From NCBI GenBank assembly GCA_963818855.1, contig CAWFUH010000017.1, positions 682,001 through 746,000 of the forward strand: a DNA stretch of 64,000 bases, in the 5' to 3' direction. The notes under the pieces are model-generated. The model made no database searches, was not told the origin of the DNA, and saw only the letters and a list, made by a program, of their open reading frames with translations. This stretch comes from Bog-159 sp963818855 (lineage in GTDB: Bacteria; Acidobacteriota; Terriglobia; Bryobacterales; Bryobacteraceae). Shown piece after piece: positions 42,179 through 51,003 of this stretch. Each line of letters begins with the position of its first letter. Within the stretch, counting starts at the first letter, position 1. The position numbers and the translations under genes are program-made.

Positions 42179-42997
42179 ATGAAGAACTGGTCCTGTTTTG
42201 GAGTGTTGTTGGTTGCGTTCGGCGTTGCGAGTGCGGCAGAGGCGCAAACGCCGCCCCGGAAGAAGCTGCTCTTCATCGGCGAGGTCAAGGGCTTCGAGCA
42301 CGATTCGGTGTCGCACGCCATGGCGACCATCGAAAAACTCGGCCAGCAGAGCGGCCTTTGGGATACCTACCTGCGCACCGATTCCGAACTGCTGACCAAG
42401 CTGAAGCTCGGGAACAATGCCAAGAACCTGAATTACTTCGATGCCGTCATGTTCTATACCACCGGCGATCTGGATTTGAATGACGAGCAAAAAGCCGCGC
42501 TGCTTTCGTTCGTTAAGGAGGATGGCAAGGGCTTTCTCGGTACGCATAGCGCTACCGATACTTTCTATCATTGGTTGGATTACGGCGGCATTATTGGAGC
42601 CTATTTCAATGAGCACCCCTGGGGCCAGGTGCACGCCGTGATCGACGTAGAGGATCGCGACTTTCCCGCCACCCGGCACTTTCCCCCGCATTTCCCCATT
42701 TACGATGAGATTTACCAGTTCAAGGAACCCTACTCGCGCGATAGAGTGCGGGTACTAATGAGTATCGATCCTAAGTCGGTGGACTTGACTAACCCGCGCG
42801 TGCACCGCACCGACAAGGACTTCGCCGTAACTTGGGTGCGCCAATATGGGAAGGGCCGCGTGTTTTACTCCTCGCTCGGCCACCGCGAGGATATTTGGGA
42901 TCGTCCGGATATTCAACAGATGTGGACGGAGGCGGTGAGGTGGGCGATGGGTATGACGCAGGGCGATGCGGCCCCGCGACCGAAGGCGGCCGAGTAA
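42179..42997 (+). CDS. ThuA-domain protein, secreted
   Basis: 272 residues with signal peptide (CFGVLLVAFGVASAAEAQ). The ThuA fold (glutamine-amidotransferase-like) follows: KKLLFIGEVKGFEHDSVSHA, YFDAVMFYTTGDLDLNDEQK, GKGFLGTHSATDTFYHW, then HPWGQVHAVIDVEDRDFPAT and YGKGRVFYSSLGHREDIWD. ThuA-type proteins are linked to sugar (trehalose-type) utilisation, often in the periplasm of acidobacteria and planctomycetes; the exact reaction is not established. It appears to be a single gene. Confidence 0.87.
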   Translation: MKNWSCFGVLLVAFGVASAAEAQTPPRKKLLFIGEVKGFEHDSVSHAMATIEKLGQQSGLWDTYLRTDSELLTKLKLGNNAKNLNYFDAVMFYTTGDLDLNDEQKAALLSFVKEDGKGFLGTHSATDTFYHWLDYGGIIGAYFNEHPWGQVHAVIDVEDRDFPATRHFPPHFPIYDEIYQFKEPYSRDRVRVLMSIDPKSVDLTNPRVHRTDKDFAVTWVRQYGKGRVFYSSLGHREDIWDRPDIQQMWTEAVRWAMGMTQGDAAPRPKAAE

Positions 42998-43182
42998 GTC
43001 TGCGGTCCTGGTTAGCGGCGCCGCATAATTCATGTGTATTCGTCCGTACCTCAGGTAACTAGCCTGCCGTTACAATGACCTGTGTCACGGGAAACCCCCA
43101 GGGATATGGCGTATATTTAAGGTGATGGTCCTGTCTCGCCGATTCGCCAGCTGCTCTGGCTAGACTTGGTGGGGAGGTTTCA

Positions 43183-46100
43183 ATGGACGAGGGTATGCCC
43201 GCTTGGCAATCAGCACACTCACAAAATGACGCGGCTGGCAAAGCTGCGCCGCGGGACCTGATAGTCGCCGGTGTGGGCGCTTCGGCGGGCGGCCTGGAGG
43301 CGTTCAGCGATCTGCTGAGGTTTCTTCCTCCGACCACCGGAATGGCGTTCGTGCTGGTGCAGCATCTGGACCCACATCATCAGAGCATGCTACCGGACCT
43401 GTTAGCCGCCAAGACGCGCATGCCGGTGCTGCAGGTGCACGACGGAACACGCATTGAGCCGGACCATGTCTACGTGATCCCGCCAAATGCACAGATGCGC
43501 ATTCAAGATTACGTACTGGTGCTCTCGTCACGGCCGTCCGCTGTACAAGAGACCTTCAAGCCGGTGGATGTCTTCTTCAACTCGCTGGCGGACGAACTGC
43601 ATTTCAATGCTATCGGCATCGTGCTGTCGGGAACCGCTTCCGACGGCACGCTGGGGCTCAAAAATATCAAAGCCGCGGGCGGCATCACGTTTGCGCAGAA
43701 CCAGACGGCCAAGTTTGATAGCATGCCGCGCAGCGCCATTGCCGCGGGGGCCGTGGATTTTGTGCTTTCCCCGCGCCGCATCGCCGAAGAACTGATGGCA
43801 ATCGCCCGCCGCACGGTGCAGCTGACGCCCCCGGAAGAAGTATTGGCGGGCGACGGCACGTCGCTTTCGCGCCTGCTGCTGCTGCTGCGCAAGAGCACTG
43901 GAGTCGACTTTGCCCAGTACAAACAGCCCACGATTTTGCGCCGGCTGAACCGCCGCATGGTCCTGCGGAAGGTGGACAGCCTCGACCAATATCTCGAGTT
44001 CCTGCAGAAAGAATCCACTGAAATTAAGGCGCTCTTCGACGATCTGCTGATCAATGTCACCGATTTCTTCCGCGATCCGGAAGTCTTTGAAACGGCCAAA
44101 CGGGTGGCATTTGCTTCGCTGGTGCGGGATGCCAAGCAGGCCGGAACCATTCGGGCGTGGATACCGGGCTGCTCTACCGGCGAAGAAGTGTATTCCATGA
44201 TGATCGCGCTGGTGGAGTTTCTCGAATCCGAGGACCTGCCGCATCGCATCCAGATGTTCGGCACCGACCTGAGTGACGCCACCATCGATAAAGCGCGCGC
44301 CGGAATTTACAGCGAGAGTGCGGTGACGCACGTCTCGCCTGAACGGCTGCGGCGCTTTTTTCAACGCGCCGATTCGGGATACCAGATCAGCCGGACGATT
44401 CGGGACATGTGCATCTTCTCGCGCCACAACGTGGCGCAGGATCCGCCTCTTTCACGGATGGATCTGATCAGTTGCCGCAATCTGCTGATCTATTTCGCGC
44501 CTACCTTGCAGCGCCGCGTCCTCACCACGTTCGGCTATGCGCTGCAGCCGGGCGGCTGCCTCATTCTGGGGCCCTCGGAGAGTTTGGGAAGTCTCTCGGA
44601 GTACTTTCAGACGCTCGATGAGCCGCACAAAATCTATTGCCGCAAGGCCAACGCCGCGCAGAACATCTTTCAATTGCCGGCGCCGGACAGCGAGTATACG
44701 CACGCGAATCTGCTCCCCCCAGCGCCGGCCTTCGCGCCCAGCGAGTGGCGTGATGCCCGGCCGGGGGACTTTGGCCAAGCGGTTCTTTCGCGCCACGGTC
44801 CGGCGGCCATGGTGGTGGACGAGACGTTGCAGATCACCGAGCTGCGTGGCGATGTTACGAAATACCTGGGGACGCTGGAGGTGAAACCGCACGCGGACCT
44901 GATGGCTGTTCTGCACCCGGATTTGCGCGCCGTCACCAGTACCGCCATCGAACAGGCGCGCCGCACGGAAACGGCGGTGTTGGCCGGGAACATCGCGCTG
45001 CCCGGCGAAGACCGGCCGGGGGACATCACCGTGGTGCCGCTGTCGCTGGCCGGAATCCCACCGCACTTTCTGATTCTCATAGGGCGCGGCACTTACGACG
45101 TAGAACCAGAGCCTTCTGAGTTCACGGTGCCCAGCAGCCCGCCGGCAAATCCGCTTCCACCCGATGTGGAGAACGCGCACCTTAAACAGGAGCTGAAATC
45201 CACCCGCGAGTATCTGCAGGCGCTCATTGAAGAGCTGCGCTCGGCCAATGAGGAAGCCCAATCCGCGAACGAGGAGCTGCAGAGCACCAATGAGGAGATG
45301 CAGACTTCGAAGGAAGAGCTGCAATCATCGAACGAAGAGCTCAACACTATCAACACGGAGATGCAGAGCCGGAATCTGGAGCTGAAGCAGATCAACGACG
45401 ACTTACTCAACCTGCTCGGCTCGATGAACATGCCCATTGTGATGACCGGCCGCGATCTGCGCATCCGCCGGTTCACACCGAGCGCCGAGAGTGTATTACG
45501 CCTGATTTCAACCGACGTCGGCAGGCCCATCGCGGACCTGAAGCCCCGCATCAACGTTCCCGATCTGGATGATGTTTTGCGGCGGGTTTTGGACAGTTTG
45601 CAGCCATACGAGCAGGAAGTCCAGGACCAGGAAGGCCGTTCCTACTTGCTACGCGTCCGCCCTTACCAGACGGCCGACAATCGGATTGACGGCGCCGTCC
45701 TGCAATTATTGGAAGTGACCGATCTCAAGCGCAGCCTGGAAGAAGTGAAGCACGCCCGCGACTACGCGGAGATGATCATCAACACGGTGCGCGAGCCGTT
45801 AGCCGTGCTCGCCGAGGATGGCGCCATCCAGAATGCCAACCCGGCGTTTCTGAATATCGTGGAACTGCCCCGTACGGACGTCTTGGGGAAACACCTGTTT
45901 GAAGTGGCGCATCGCCGTTTCGACCTGCCGCCGCTGCGCGCGCTGATCAAGTCGCTCAAATCGGGAGCGGCGGAAATCAGCGATGTGGAGATCGAATACG
46001 ACCAGGAACGCTATGGCGCTCGTACGCTGGTCGCCAATGCCAGCCGGGTCCGTTGGCTGGATCAGAAACAACTCATCCTGATTGTGTTTGAGGATGTTAC

Positions 46101-47643
46101 GGAGCGGAAGCGCACGGCGGAGGCCCGCTACCGGCGCTTGTTCGAGTCGGCCCGGGATGGGATTCTTTTGGTCGATGCGGTCTCGGGCGAGATCCTGGAT
46201 CTGAATCCGTTTGCCGAGCGTCTGCTGGGTTATCGCCGCGAGGAACTGGTGGGCGGCAAGCTTTGGGACATCCAACCGATGCAGCCGGTGCCCCACATCC
46301 GCGCGGCCGTGGAGCAGATTCGGGAGCGGGGTGATTTGCGATTCGACGACTCGGTTTTGCGCACCAAAGAAGGCCGGGATATTCACGTGGAGATGATCGC
46401 CAGCGTATATGCCGACGGCGACCGGCGCGCGATACAGTTCAACATGCGGGATATCACCGAGCGCAAACGGTTCGAGCGGGAGCTTCAGGAAACCCAGAAG
46501 CTGGAAAGCCTGGGACTGCTGGCCGGGGGCATCGCGCACGACTTCAATAATCTGCTCACCGGGATTTTGGGCAATGCCAGTTTGGCGTTTCTGGAAACCT
46601 CTGCGGATGAACCGGCCCGCGCGCGATTGCGCCAGATTGTGGATGCATGCGAACGCGCCGGCTTTCTCACGCGCCAACTGCTGGCCTATGCGGGGAAAGG
46701 CCGCTTCGTCGTCAGTAAGATCGACCTGGGAGATTTCGTGCAGGAGATTTCGACGCTGGTTCGAACCTCCATTCCGCGGACAATCGATCTGCGGCTGGAA
46801 CGGGCGCCCAACTTGCCTCCCATTGAGGCGGATACCGTGCAGATCCAGCAGGTAGTCATGAACCTGGTGATCAACGGCGCGGAGGCCGTCGGCGAAAGCA
46901 CGCCCGGCCGCGTGACCATACGGACGTCGGTGCGCGAGATCGGCGAACAGGATGCCGCCGAATTCTTCCAGGCAGACCCCGCCGCGCCGGGTACCTATGT
47001 GCAGTTGGAGGTAACCGATACCGGCCAGGGGATGGATGAAGCCACCAAAGCGCGCATCTTCGATCCTTTCTTTACGACGAAATTCACGGGACGCGGATTA
47101 GGTTTAGCCGCGGTACTGGGAATCATACGCGCGCACCATGGCGCTTTGAGTGTTTATAGCAGGCCGGGGAAGGGCTCGACCTTTCTGATACTGCTGCCGG
47201 CGTCCGGAGGGCATGCCGCGGGGCCCGCGGCCGTGGCGCCGGACTCCACGCTTACGATCCCCGCAGGCAGCGTGGCGCTGGTGATCGAAGACGAGGTGTC
47301 CATCCGCATGCTCGCGGAAAATGTGCTGACCCGCGCGGGAATACGGGTATTGCTGGCGAAGAATGGAAAAAACGGGGTGGAAATGTTTCGGGAACACAAC
47401 CAGGAAATCTCGGTGGTGCTTTTGGATCTACAAATGCCAGTGATGGGCGGCGAAGAGGCCCTGGCGTTGTTGCGACAGATCGACCCGGATATTCCCATTA
47501 TTCTATCCAGCGGATTTGATGAGAGCGAGGCGGAGCGGCGCTTCGCGGCGCTCAAACCCGGACACTTCTTGCAGAAACCCTACACGGCGGCGCGGCTCGC
47601 CGATGCGGTAGCGGCGGCCCTAAGCCCGCAGGATGCAAATTGA
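43183..47643 (+). CDS. CheB-CheR-PAS-histidine kinase-receiver hybrid
   Basis: 1486 residues. Residues 24-210 are a CheB methylesterase (Ser34 in GASAGG, His61 in QHLDPHH, Asp154 in SGTASDG) without the usual N-terminal receiver. About 225-490 is a CheR methyltransferase (RRLNRRMVLRKV, IPGCSTGEEVYSM, FRDPEVF). A coiled coil at about 665-745 (EELRSANEEAQSANEELQST) leads to three PAS domains, a HisKA helix with His1119 (GGIAHDFNNLL), a HATPase (DTGQGMDEATK, GRGLGLAAV) and a receiver with Asp1415 (LLDLQMPVMGG). It can thus methylate, demethylate and phosphorylate; no chemoreceptor or flagellar gene is near, so the role may be in general signalling. Confidence 0.93.
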   Translation: MDEGMPAWQSAHSQNDAAGKAAPRDLIVAGVGASAGGLEAFSDLLRFLPPTTGMAFVLVQHLDPHHQSMLPDLLAAKTRMPVLQVHDGTRIEPDHVYVIPPNAQMRIQDYVLVLSSRPSAVQETFKPVDVFFNSLADELHFNAIGIVLSGTASDGTLGLKNIKAAGGITFAQNQTAKFDSMPRSAIAAGAVDFVLSPRRIAEELMAIARRTVQLTPPEEVLAGDGTSLSRLLLLLRKSTGVDFAQYKQPTILRRLNRRMVLRKVDSLDQYLEFLQKESTEIKALFDDLLINVTDFFRDPEVFETAKRVAFASLVRDAKQAGTIRAWIPGCSTGEEVYSMMIALVEFLESEDLPHRIQMFGTDLSDATIDKARAGIYSESAVTHVSPERLRRFFQRADSGYQISRTIRDMCIFSRHNVAQDPPLSRMDLISCRNLLIYFAPTLQRRVLTTFGYALQPGGCLILGPSESLGSLSEYFQTLDEPHKIYCRKANAAQNIFQLPAPDSEYTHANLLPPAPAFAPSEWRDARPGDFGQAVLSRHGPAAMVVDETLQITELRGDVTKYLGTLEVKPHADLMAVLHPDLRAVTSTAIEQARRTETAVLAGNIALPGEDRPGDITVVPLSLAGIPPHFLILIGRGTYDVEPEPSEFTVPSSPPANPLPPDVENAHLKQELKSTREYLQALIEELRSANEEAQSANEELQSTNEEMQTSKEELQSSNEELNTINTEMQSRNLELKQINDDLLNLLGSMNMPIVMTGRDLRIRRFTPSAESVLRLISTDVGRPIADLKPRINVPDLDDVLRRVLDSLQPYEQEVQDQEGRSYLLRVRPYQTADNRIDGAVLQLLEVTDLKRSLEEVKHARDYAEMIINTVREPLAVLAEDGAIQNANPAFLNIVELPRTDVLGKHLFEVAHRRFDLPPLRALIKSLKSGAAEISDVEIEYDQERYGARTLVANASRVRWLDQKQLILIVFEDVTERKRTAEARYRRLFESARDGILLVDAVSGEILDLNPFAERLLGYRREELVGGKLWDIQPMQPVPHIRAAVEQIRERGDLRFDDSVLRTKEGRDIHVEMIASVYADGDRRAIQFNMRDITERKRFERELQETQKLESLGLLAGGIAHDFNNLLTGILGNASLAFLETSADEPARARLRQIVDACERAGFLTRQLLAYAGKGRFVVSKIDLGDFVQEISTLVRTSIPRTIDLRLERAPNLPPIEADTVQIQQVVMNLVINGAEAVGESTPGRVTIRTSVREIGEQDAAEFFQADPAAPGTYVQLEVTDTGQGMDEATKARIFDPFFTTKFTGRGLGLAAVLGIIRAHHGALSVYSRPGKGSTFLILLPASGGHAAGPAAVAPDSTLTIPAGSVALVIEDEVSIRMLAENVLTRAGIRVLLAKNGKNGVEMFREHNQEISVVLLDLQMPVMGGEEALALLRQIDPDIPIILSSGFDESEAERRFAALKPGHFLQKPYTAARLADAVAAALSPQDAN

Positions 47644-47706
47644 CCATGTCGATGCGCGACTTACGTCGCGAGATGGAATGCTGCTTAAGCGTGGAGGTGG
47701 CGAAGT

Positions 47707-48100
47707 TTGAGCTTTCAGTCGGTGGCGCCAGCCAATGACGGTGATGCCCACCGACCCATCCACCGGCCCATGGAGAAGCATCAAAACTTGGCGGCGATCC
47801 GCATGTGGAGAGCCGACAAGCAAAACGATTACACGATCCAGTTTGCGGGAAAGATATACGGCATAGAAACGGGCAGACGCGGCACTGGCCCGCGGGGTGC
47901 TGCAGTGCGCGTGGAACAGCGCAGAGATGGAACTGTAGCCATCCGCTTCCGCGACATGTACCTGTGCTACCAGGTCGGCGAGCGGGCCCAGCCGGCCGCC
48001 GCGGCCAAGGTGGTCTCCGTGCGCAAGAAGGGTGCGTATGCCAAAAGCCCAGAAGGCGTGGATGAAGGACTTTCTGAAGGATGCCCGGATTATGACCAGG
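47707..48100 (+). pseudogene. C-terminal remnant of an ISNCY-like transposase
   Basis: Residues about 22-95 (MEKHQNLAAIRMW, RADKQNDYTIQFAGKIYGIE, RGAAVRVEQRRDGTVAIRFR) match the C-terminal beta domain of ISNCY-type integrase-fold transposases. The DDE core is absent, and after about 48030 the likely continuation (AQKAWMKDFLKDA) is in another frame. It marks an old insertion after the hybrid kinase gene. Ends of the element were not found. Confidence 0.6.
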
Positions 48101-48387
48101 TCAGGCGATCGCCATTTCCAATGCGACAGGGAAACTCTCCAAACGACCGGATTCCATGTGGGCCGGATTGTTATCGTCCCCAGAGAGTTTGCGCCGCGAC
48201 CTTCCCCGCCACTTCGTCCGATGCGTCTCCGCACAAAAAACCGACAAACCCTGGGTCGGGGTACCGCCTCCCGTTGGTCAGCCCCGCGCCCCCAGTACCA
48301 AAGCGCGACGGAAGGCGCGGGCCCTACCCATAGTCCCCGATGAGTACCGGCCGGCTATTCCTTGATCGGGTTGCCTCGCCAGCAGAG

Positions 48388-48535
48388 CCGCCGAGTCGCC
48401 CCGGGAATTGCACCCCGAGGCGCTCGCAGATCCGGACTTGAGCCTCTCGACTCATCCGGCTCGTGCCACCCATTGAAAGCTGCCGCCTTCCGCCGAAATC
48501 AGCCGGTTCCTCCTGTTGCAAGTTGACCAAATCGA
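48388..48535 (-). ncRNA. 3' end of a group II intron (domains V and VI)
   Basis: On the minus strand 48462-48428 reads GAGCCGGATGAGTC-GAGA-GGCTCAAGTCCGGATCT. This folds as a domain V hairpin: AGC catalytic triad, CCGGA/TCCGG stem, two-base bulge and GAGTC/GGCTC stem closed by a GAGA tetraloop. A second hairpin (GCGCCTCGGGG with TTCCCCGGGGCG) fits domain VI and ends near 48391. Preceding bases (CGGCTGATTTCGGCGGAAGG) resemble sequence before domain V in this intron class. The reverse transcriptase and domains I-IV are not upstream here; a matching 5' part lies at 50022-50540 in the other orientation. Confidence 0.7.
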
Positions 48536-48545
48536 CCCCGACGTG

Positions 48546-48800
48546 GTTCTTGGCACGACGCCGGCACGGCTAAGGGTATGCCTAATGCGACAAGGCTTAA
48601 TCCCGATTGCCGCAGGCGCCATTCCCGGAATCGCCGGAGGCGTCTTCAGCGGACGCCTGTTCGAAAGCCTGGTCGACGGCGCGAAATCCGTGAACGCCAC
48701 GACCTACGTAGCCTGTCTTCTTTTCATCGCGTTGATTGCAGCGGCAGGCACCTGGATGGCCACCCGTCCCATTGCACGGCTCGACATCGCGGGATCCTCC
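48546..48800 (+). pseudogene. C-terminal fragment of an ADOP permease (detached)
   Basis: The frame reads VLGTTPARLRVCLMRQGLIP, IAAGAIPGIAGGVFSGRLFE and ATTYVACLLFIALIAAAGTW, ending in RPIARLDI. This is the last ~85 residues of an ADOP/MacB-type FtsX permease, with the last two membrane helices. The part before LGTTPAR is missing; the preceding bases belong to a group II intron on the other strand. It fits exactly after HEMGVRM, where the permease gene at 50540-53436 breaks off, pointing to an inversion. Confidence 0.7.
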
Positions 48801-49047
48801 GAACCGAATAGTACTTCGGCACGGAGGCGTTGCGTGACCCGGGCGAGCGGCCGAAGGTCCAGCAGCCTCAGGAAATGCGTGTTGTCGAAATCGAAAACAA
48901 CGGCGCGCGGTCAGGTATAGTCGCTTCTCTGTCTGTGCGTATCTGGACGCTCAGAATGAAGTTTCAATTTCAGGCTCATTCTACGATTGAAAATGCTCTG
49001 GCCCTTGCGCTGTTCGAGCCGGCGCCGGTCGATGCGAAATCAGCGCG

Positions 49048-49080
49048 ACCGCTACCGAGCCGCGACCGTGAGGGAGCGGT
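49048..49080 (+). repeat. Dispersed palindrome (ACCGCT...AGCGGT)
   Basis: ACCGCT at 49048-49053 pairs with AGCGGT at 49075-49080 around CCGCGACCGTGAGGG. Translated in frame it gives PSRDREGAV, a peptide I remember from many spurious short acidobacterial and planctomycete proteins, which suggests a widespread interspersed repeat. Only one copy is seen in this window. Confidence 0.45.
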
Positions 49081-49855
49081 TTCCACCAAAACGGTCTAGT
49101 TGATGAATGAGCGGCATTTTTTTCAGCATCGTGTAGGTGCAATTCCCGCTCTCGGACGCCGGCGGGAACTACAGCTTCCCTGCAGGCGCCCGCAGGGAGA
49201 TGCCGGAGGCTGCAATTGGAACAACCCACCGTCACCACCAGGCGCCGCTCACGGTCCGCAGGTAGAAGGAGCCTTTCGGTCCGTCGATCAGGTTTGCTCA
49301 TGACCGCCGCGGCGTCGGCGCCAGAAAAAAATGGCTCTCCGGATTTTAATGCACTTACCGTCAGCCTCTGGTAGCGATGGGCACCGGAAGAGGCTTGCGC
49401 CGCCGACATGCTCGTGCTGATCCGCTGGCAAGGACGAACAATGGCGGTCCCTTTGTCACAACTGGCGGTTGTTGGTCCCGACGACTCGACCGCAGAAGCC
49501 ATAGCCGACTGGCATTACTGGGTGGCGCAGGGCTACCGTTTCTAACTTACGCACGCCCACCGAAACCTGCCAAAGGAACCTCTTCGGCCTCGCGATGGAG
49601 CCACTCTGAAATGGCCGCCAAATAGGCATCTCGCAAGCAAAATCGACGAGGGTTTTCAGCCGGGTACGCCTGACCGCAAAAATGTTTCGCGCCGGACTTC
49701 ATGCGCGCGTCTCCGCGCATGAATCGCAGACTCCGGCGTTTGCAGACGCGAGTCGTGCGCGACTATTCGGCGAACTGTGGCTGGAGCGTGGCTCTCCATA
49801 AATTGGACAGCAGCGACTTCGACCGGGTGCGCCGCCTGACCGCAGATTCCAAGGC
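49081..49855. other. No recognisable gene
   Basis: No frame resembles a known protein. If the 48.5-50.5 kb segment was inverted, this stretch was originally read in the opposite direction downstream of the permease gene. Confidence 0.45.
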
Positions 49856-49939
49856 TCATTGGGAAAGCAGATACAAAATATCGGTTCGAAGTTTAGCAGG
49901 ATCGTCGCTCCAGTGGCCGCAAACCTCCCACGATGTGTC
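49856..49939 (-). pseudogene. C-terminal scrap of a GyrI-like effector-binding protein
   Basis: The last 25 residues SWEVCGHWSDDPAKLRTDIL-YLLSQ match the conserved end of the GyrI-like (AraC effector-binding) domain, usually WEVYGxWxxDPxKLRTDxxY. Upstream residues in the same frame are unrelated. A longer relative is encoded at 62640-62978. Confidence 0.55.
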
Positions 49940-49957
49940 ACACGGAGAGTGCCAAGC

Positions 49958-49996
49958 AAAGTAGAAACGTCGCCCATTGCGTAAAGTAGAAATGTC
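49958..49996 (+). repeat. Short direct repeat AAAGTAGAAA(C/T)GTC
   Basis: Two 14-bp copies with one mismatch lie at 49958-49971 and 49983-49996. Multiple short repeats of this type occur at ends of some insertion sequences (IS21-like), so this may be one end of a lost element. No transposase is attached. Confidence 0.4.
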
Positions 49997-50021
49997 CCCT
50001 TCCCCAGGGCTCGCGGGGCAC

Positions 50022-50540
50022 GTGTGGAACTCGGGTTCCCGGTGAAGCGGAGACGTTGTGTCAAGAAGGCGAAGGCGCCATGCTGTGCGAAAGATGAAGG
50101 TAGGCCCTTCGGAGTCCCCTGTAGGGGGAGGTTCCAAACTGCCGGAAGCTGCTTCGGTCAAAAGCCGCGGTGGTGAACGTTCCGGTTAAAAGGCGTGGCA
50201 TTTGATCACGTCATGTGGGGATGAGGGAGACGTGCGAAAGCGAACTGCTGAGGACGTGCCGAAATTCATCAGATGACGCCGAAACCGGAGAGCGTCTCTG
50301 CTTCGGGATGGAGCATGGTGGGTACCTACTTACGGGCCATGCGGTGTCCGGTGTTCAGGCAGCGTGAATCTCATCCGGGCTTTCGGTACGGAACTTGAGA
50401 ACCTGGTTGGCGATGATAAGGGACAAGGCCCAAGCGGCAGCATCCGCGAGGCCGAAAGTACCGATGCGCCAGTCAGGGGCGGACCGCCTCGTAGTACCGA
50501 TGAAACGGAGAAATGTCCGTGGACGGAAGGGGGGTGGGTC
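50022..50540 (+). ncRNA. 5' part of a group II intron with start of its reverse transcriptase
   Basis: GTGTG at 50022 fits the group II 5' consensus GUGYG. The following 340 bases have blocks I associate with domain I of this intron class (GGCGTGGCATTTGATCACGT, CATCAGATGACGCCGAAACC, GAGCGTCTCTGC). From 50364 a frame reads MNLIRAFGTELENLVGDDKG, QGPSGSIREAESTDAPVRGG, PPRSTDE, like the N-terminus of intron-encoded reverse transcriptases (TDAPVRGGxxRSSDE). It breaks off near 50510-50540, where antisense permease sequence begins. The 5' boundary is tentative; no catalytic reverse transcriptase domain remains. Confidence 0.55.
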
Positions 50541-51003
50541 ACCCATACGCACGCCCATTTCATGCGTTCTTTGGGCAACCGTATAGGCCACGATGCCATA
50601 AATGCCGATAATCGAGAGAATCAACGCGAATGCGGCAAAGCAGAGAACCGCCGTCCTATAAAATTGTGGTCGGGCGAGGGCATCAGCCAACCGCTGCTCC
50701 ATGGTTTTTGCGCCGAACACCGGTACCTGCGGATCAACCGACTGGACCGCATTGCGAATCGTGGCGAAACGATCTTCCGCGCCTCCGTTTGCGCGAGCGA
50801 CGAAGGTCGAGAAGAAGCCGCCGGGCGATTGAGCGGGAACAAAAATCTGAGGTGCGTTTGGCTCGTCGGCCATATAGTCCATCCCCTTGACGACACCGAT
50901 AATTCTCCAGGAAGGATTGTTGCCTGCCGTAACTTGGTGGCCCACCGCCTCGGCGGGTAACCCGAATTCGCTCGCAAACAGCTCATTGACGACGGCGACC
51001 CTA

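Noticed and set aside
44452..45324. 290-codon minus-strand frame inside the hybrid kinase gene
   Set aside because: Leucine/arginine-rich antisense of the coiled coil; not a protein family.
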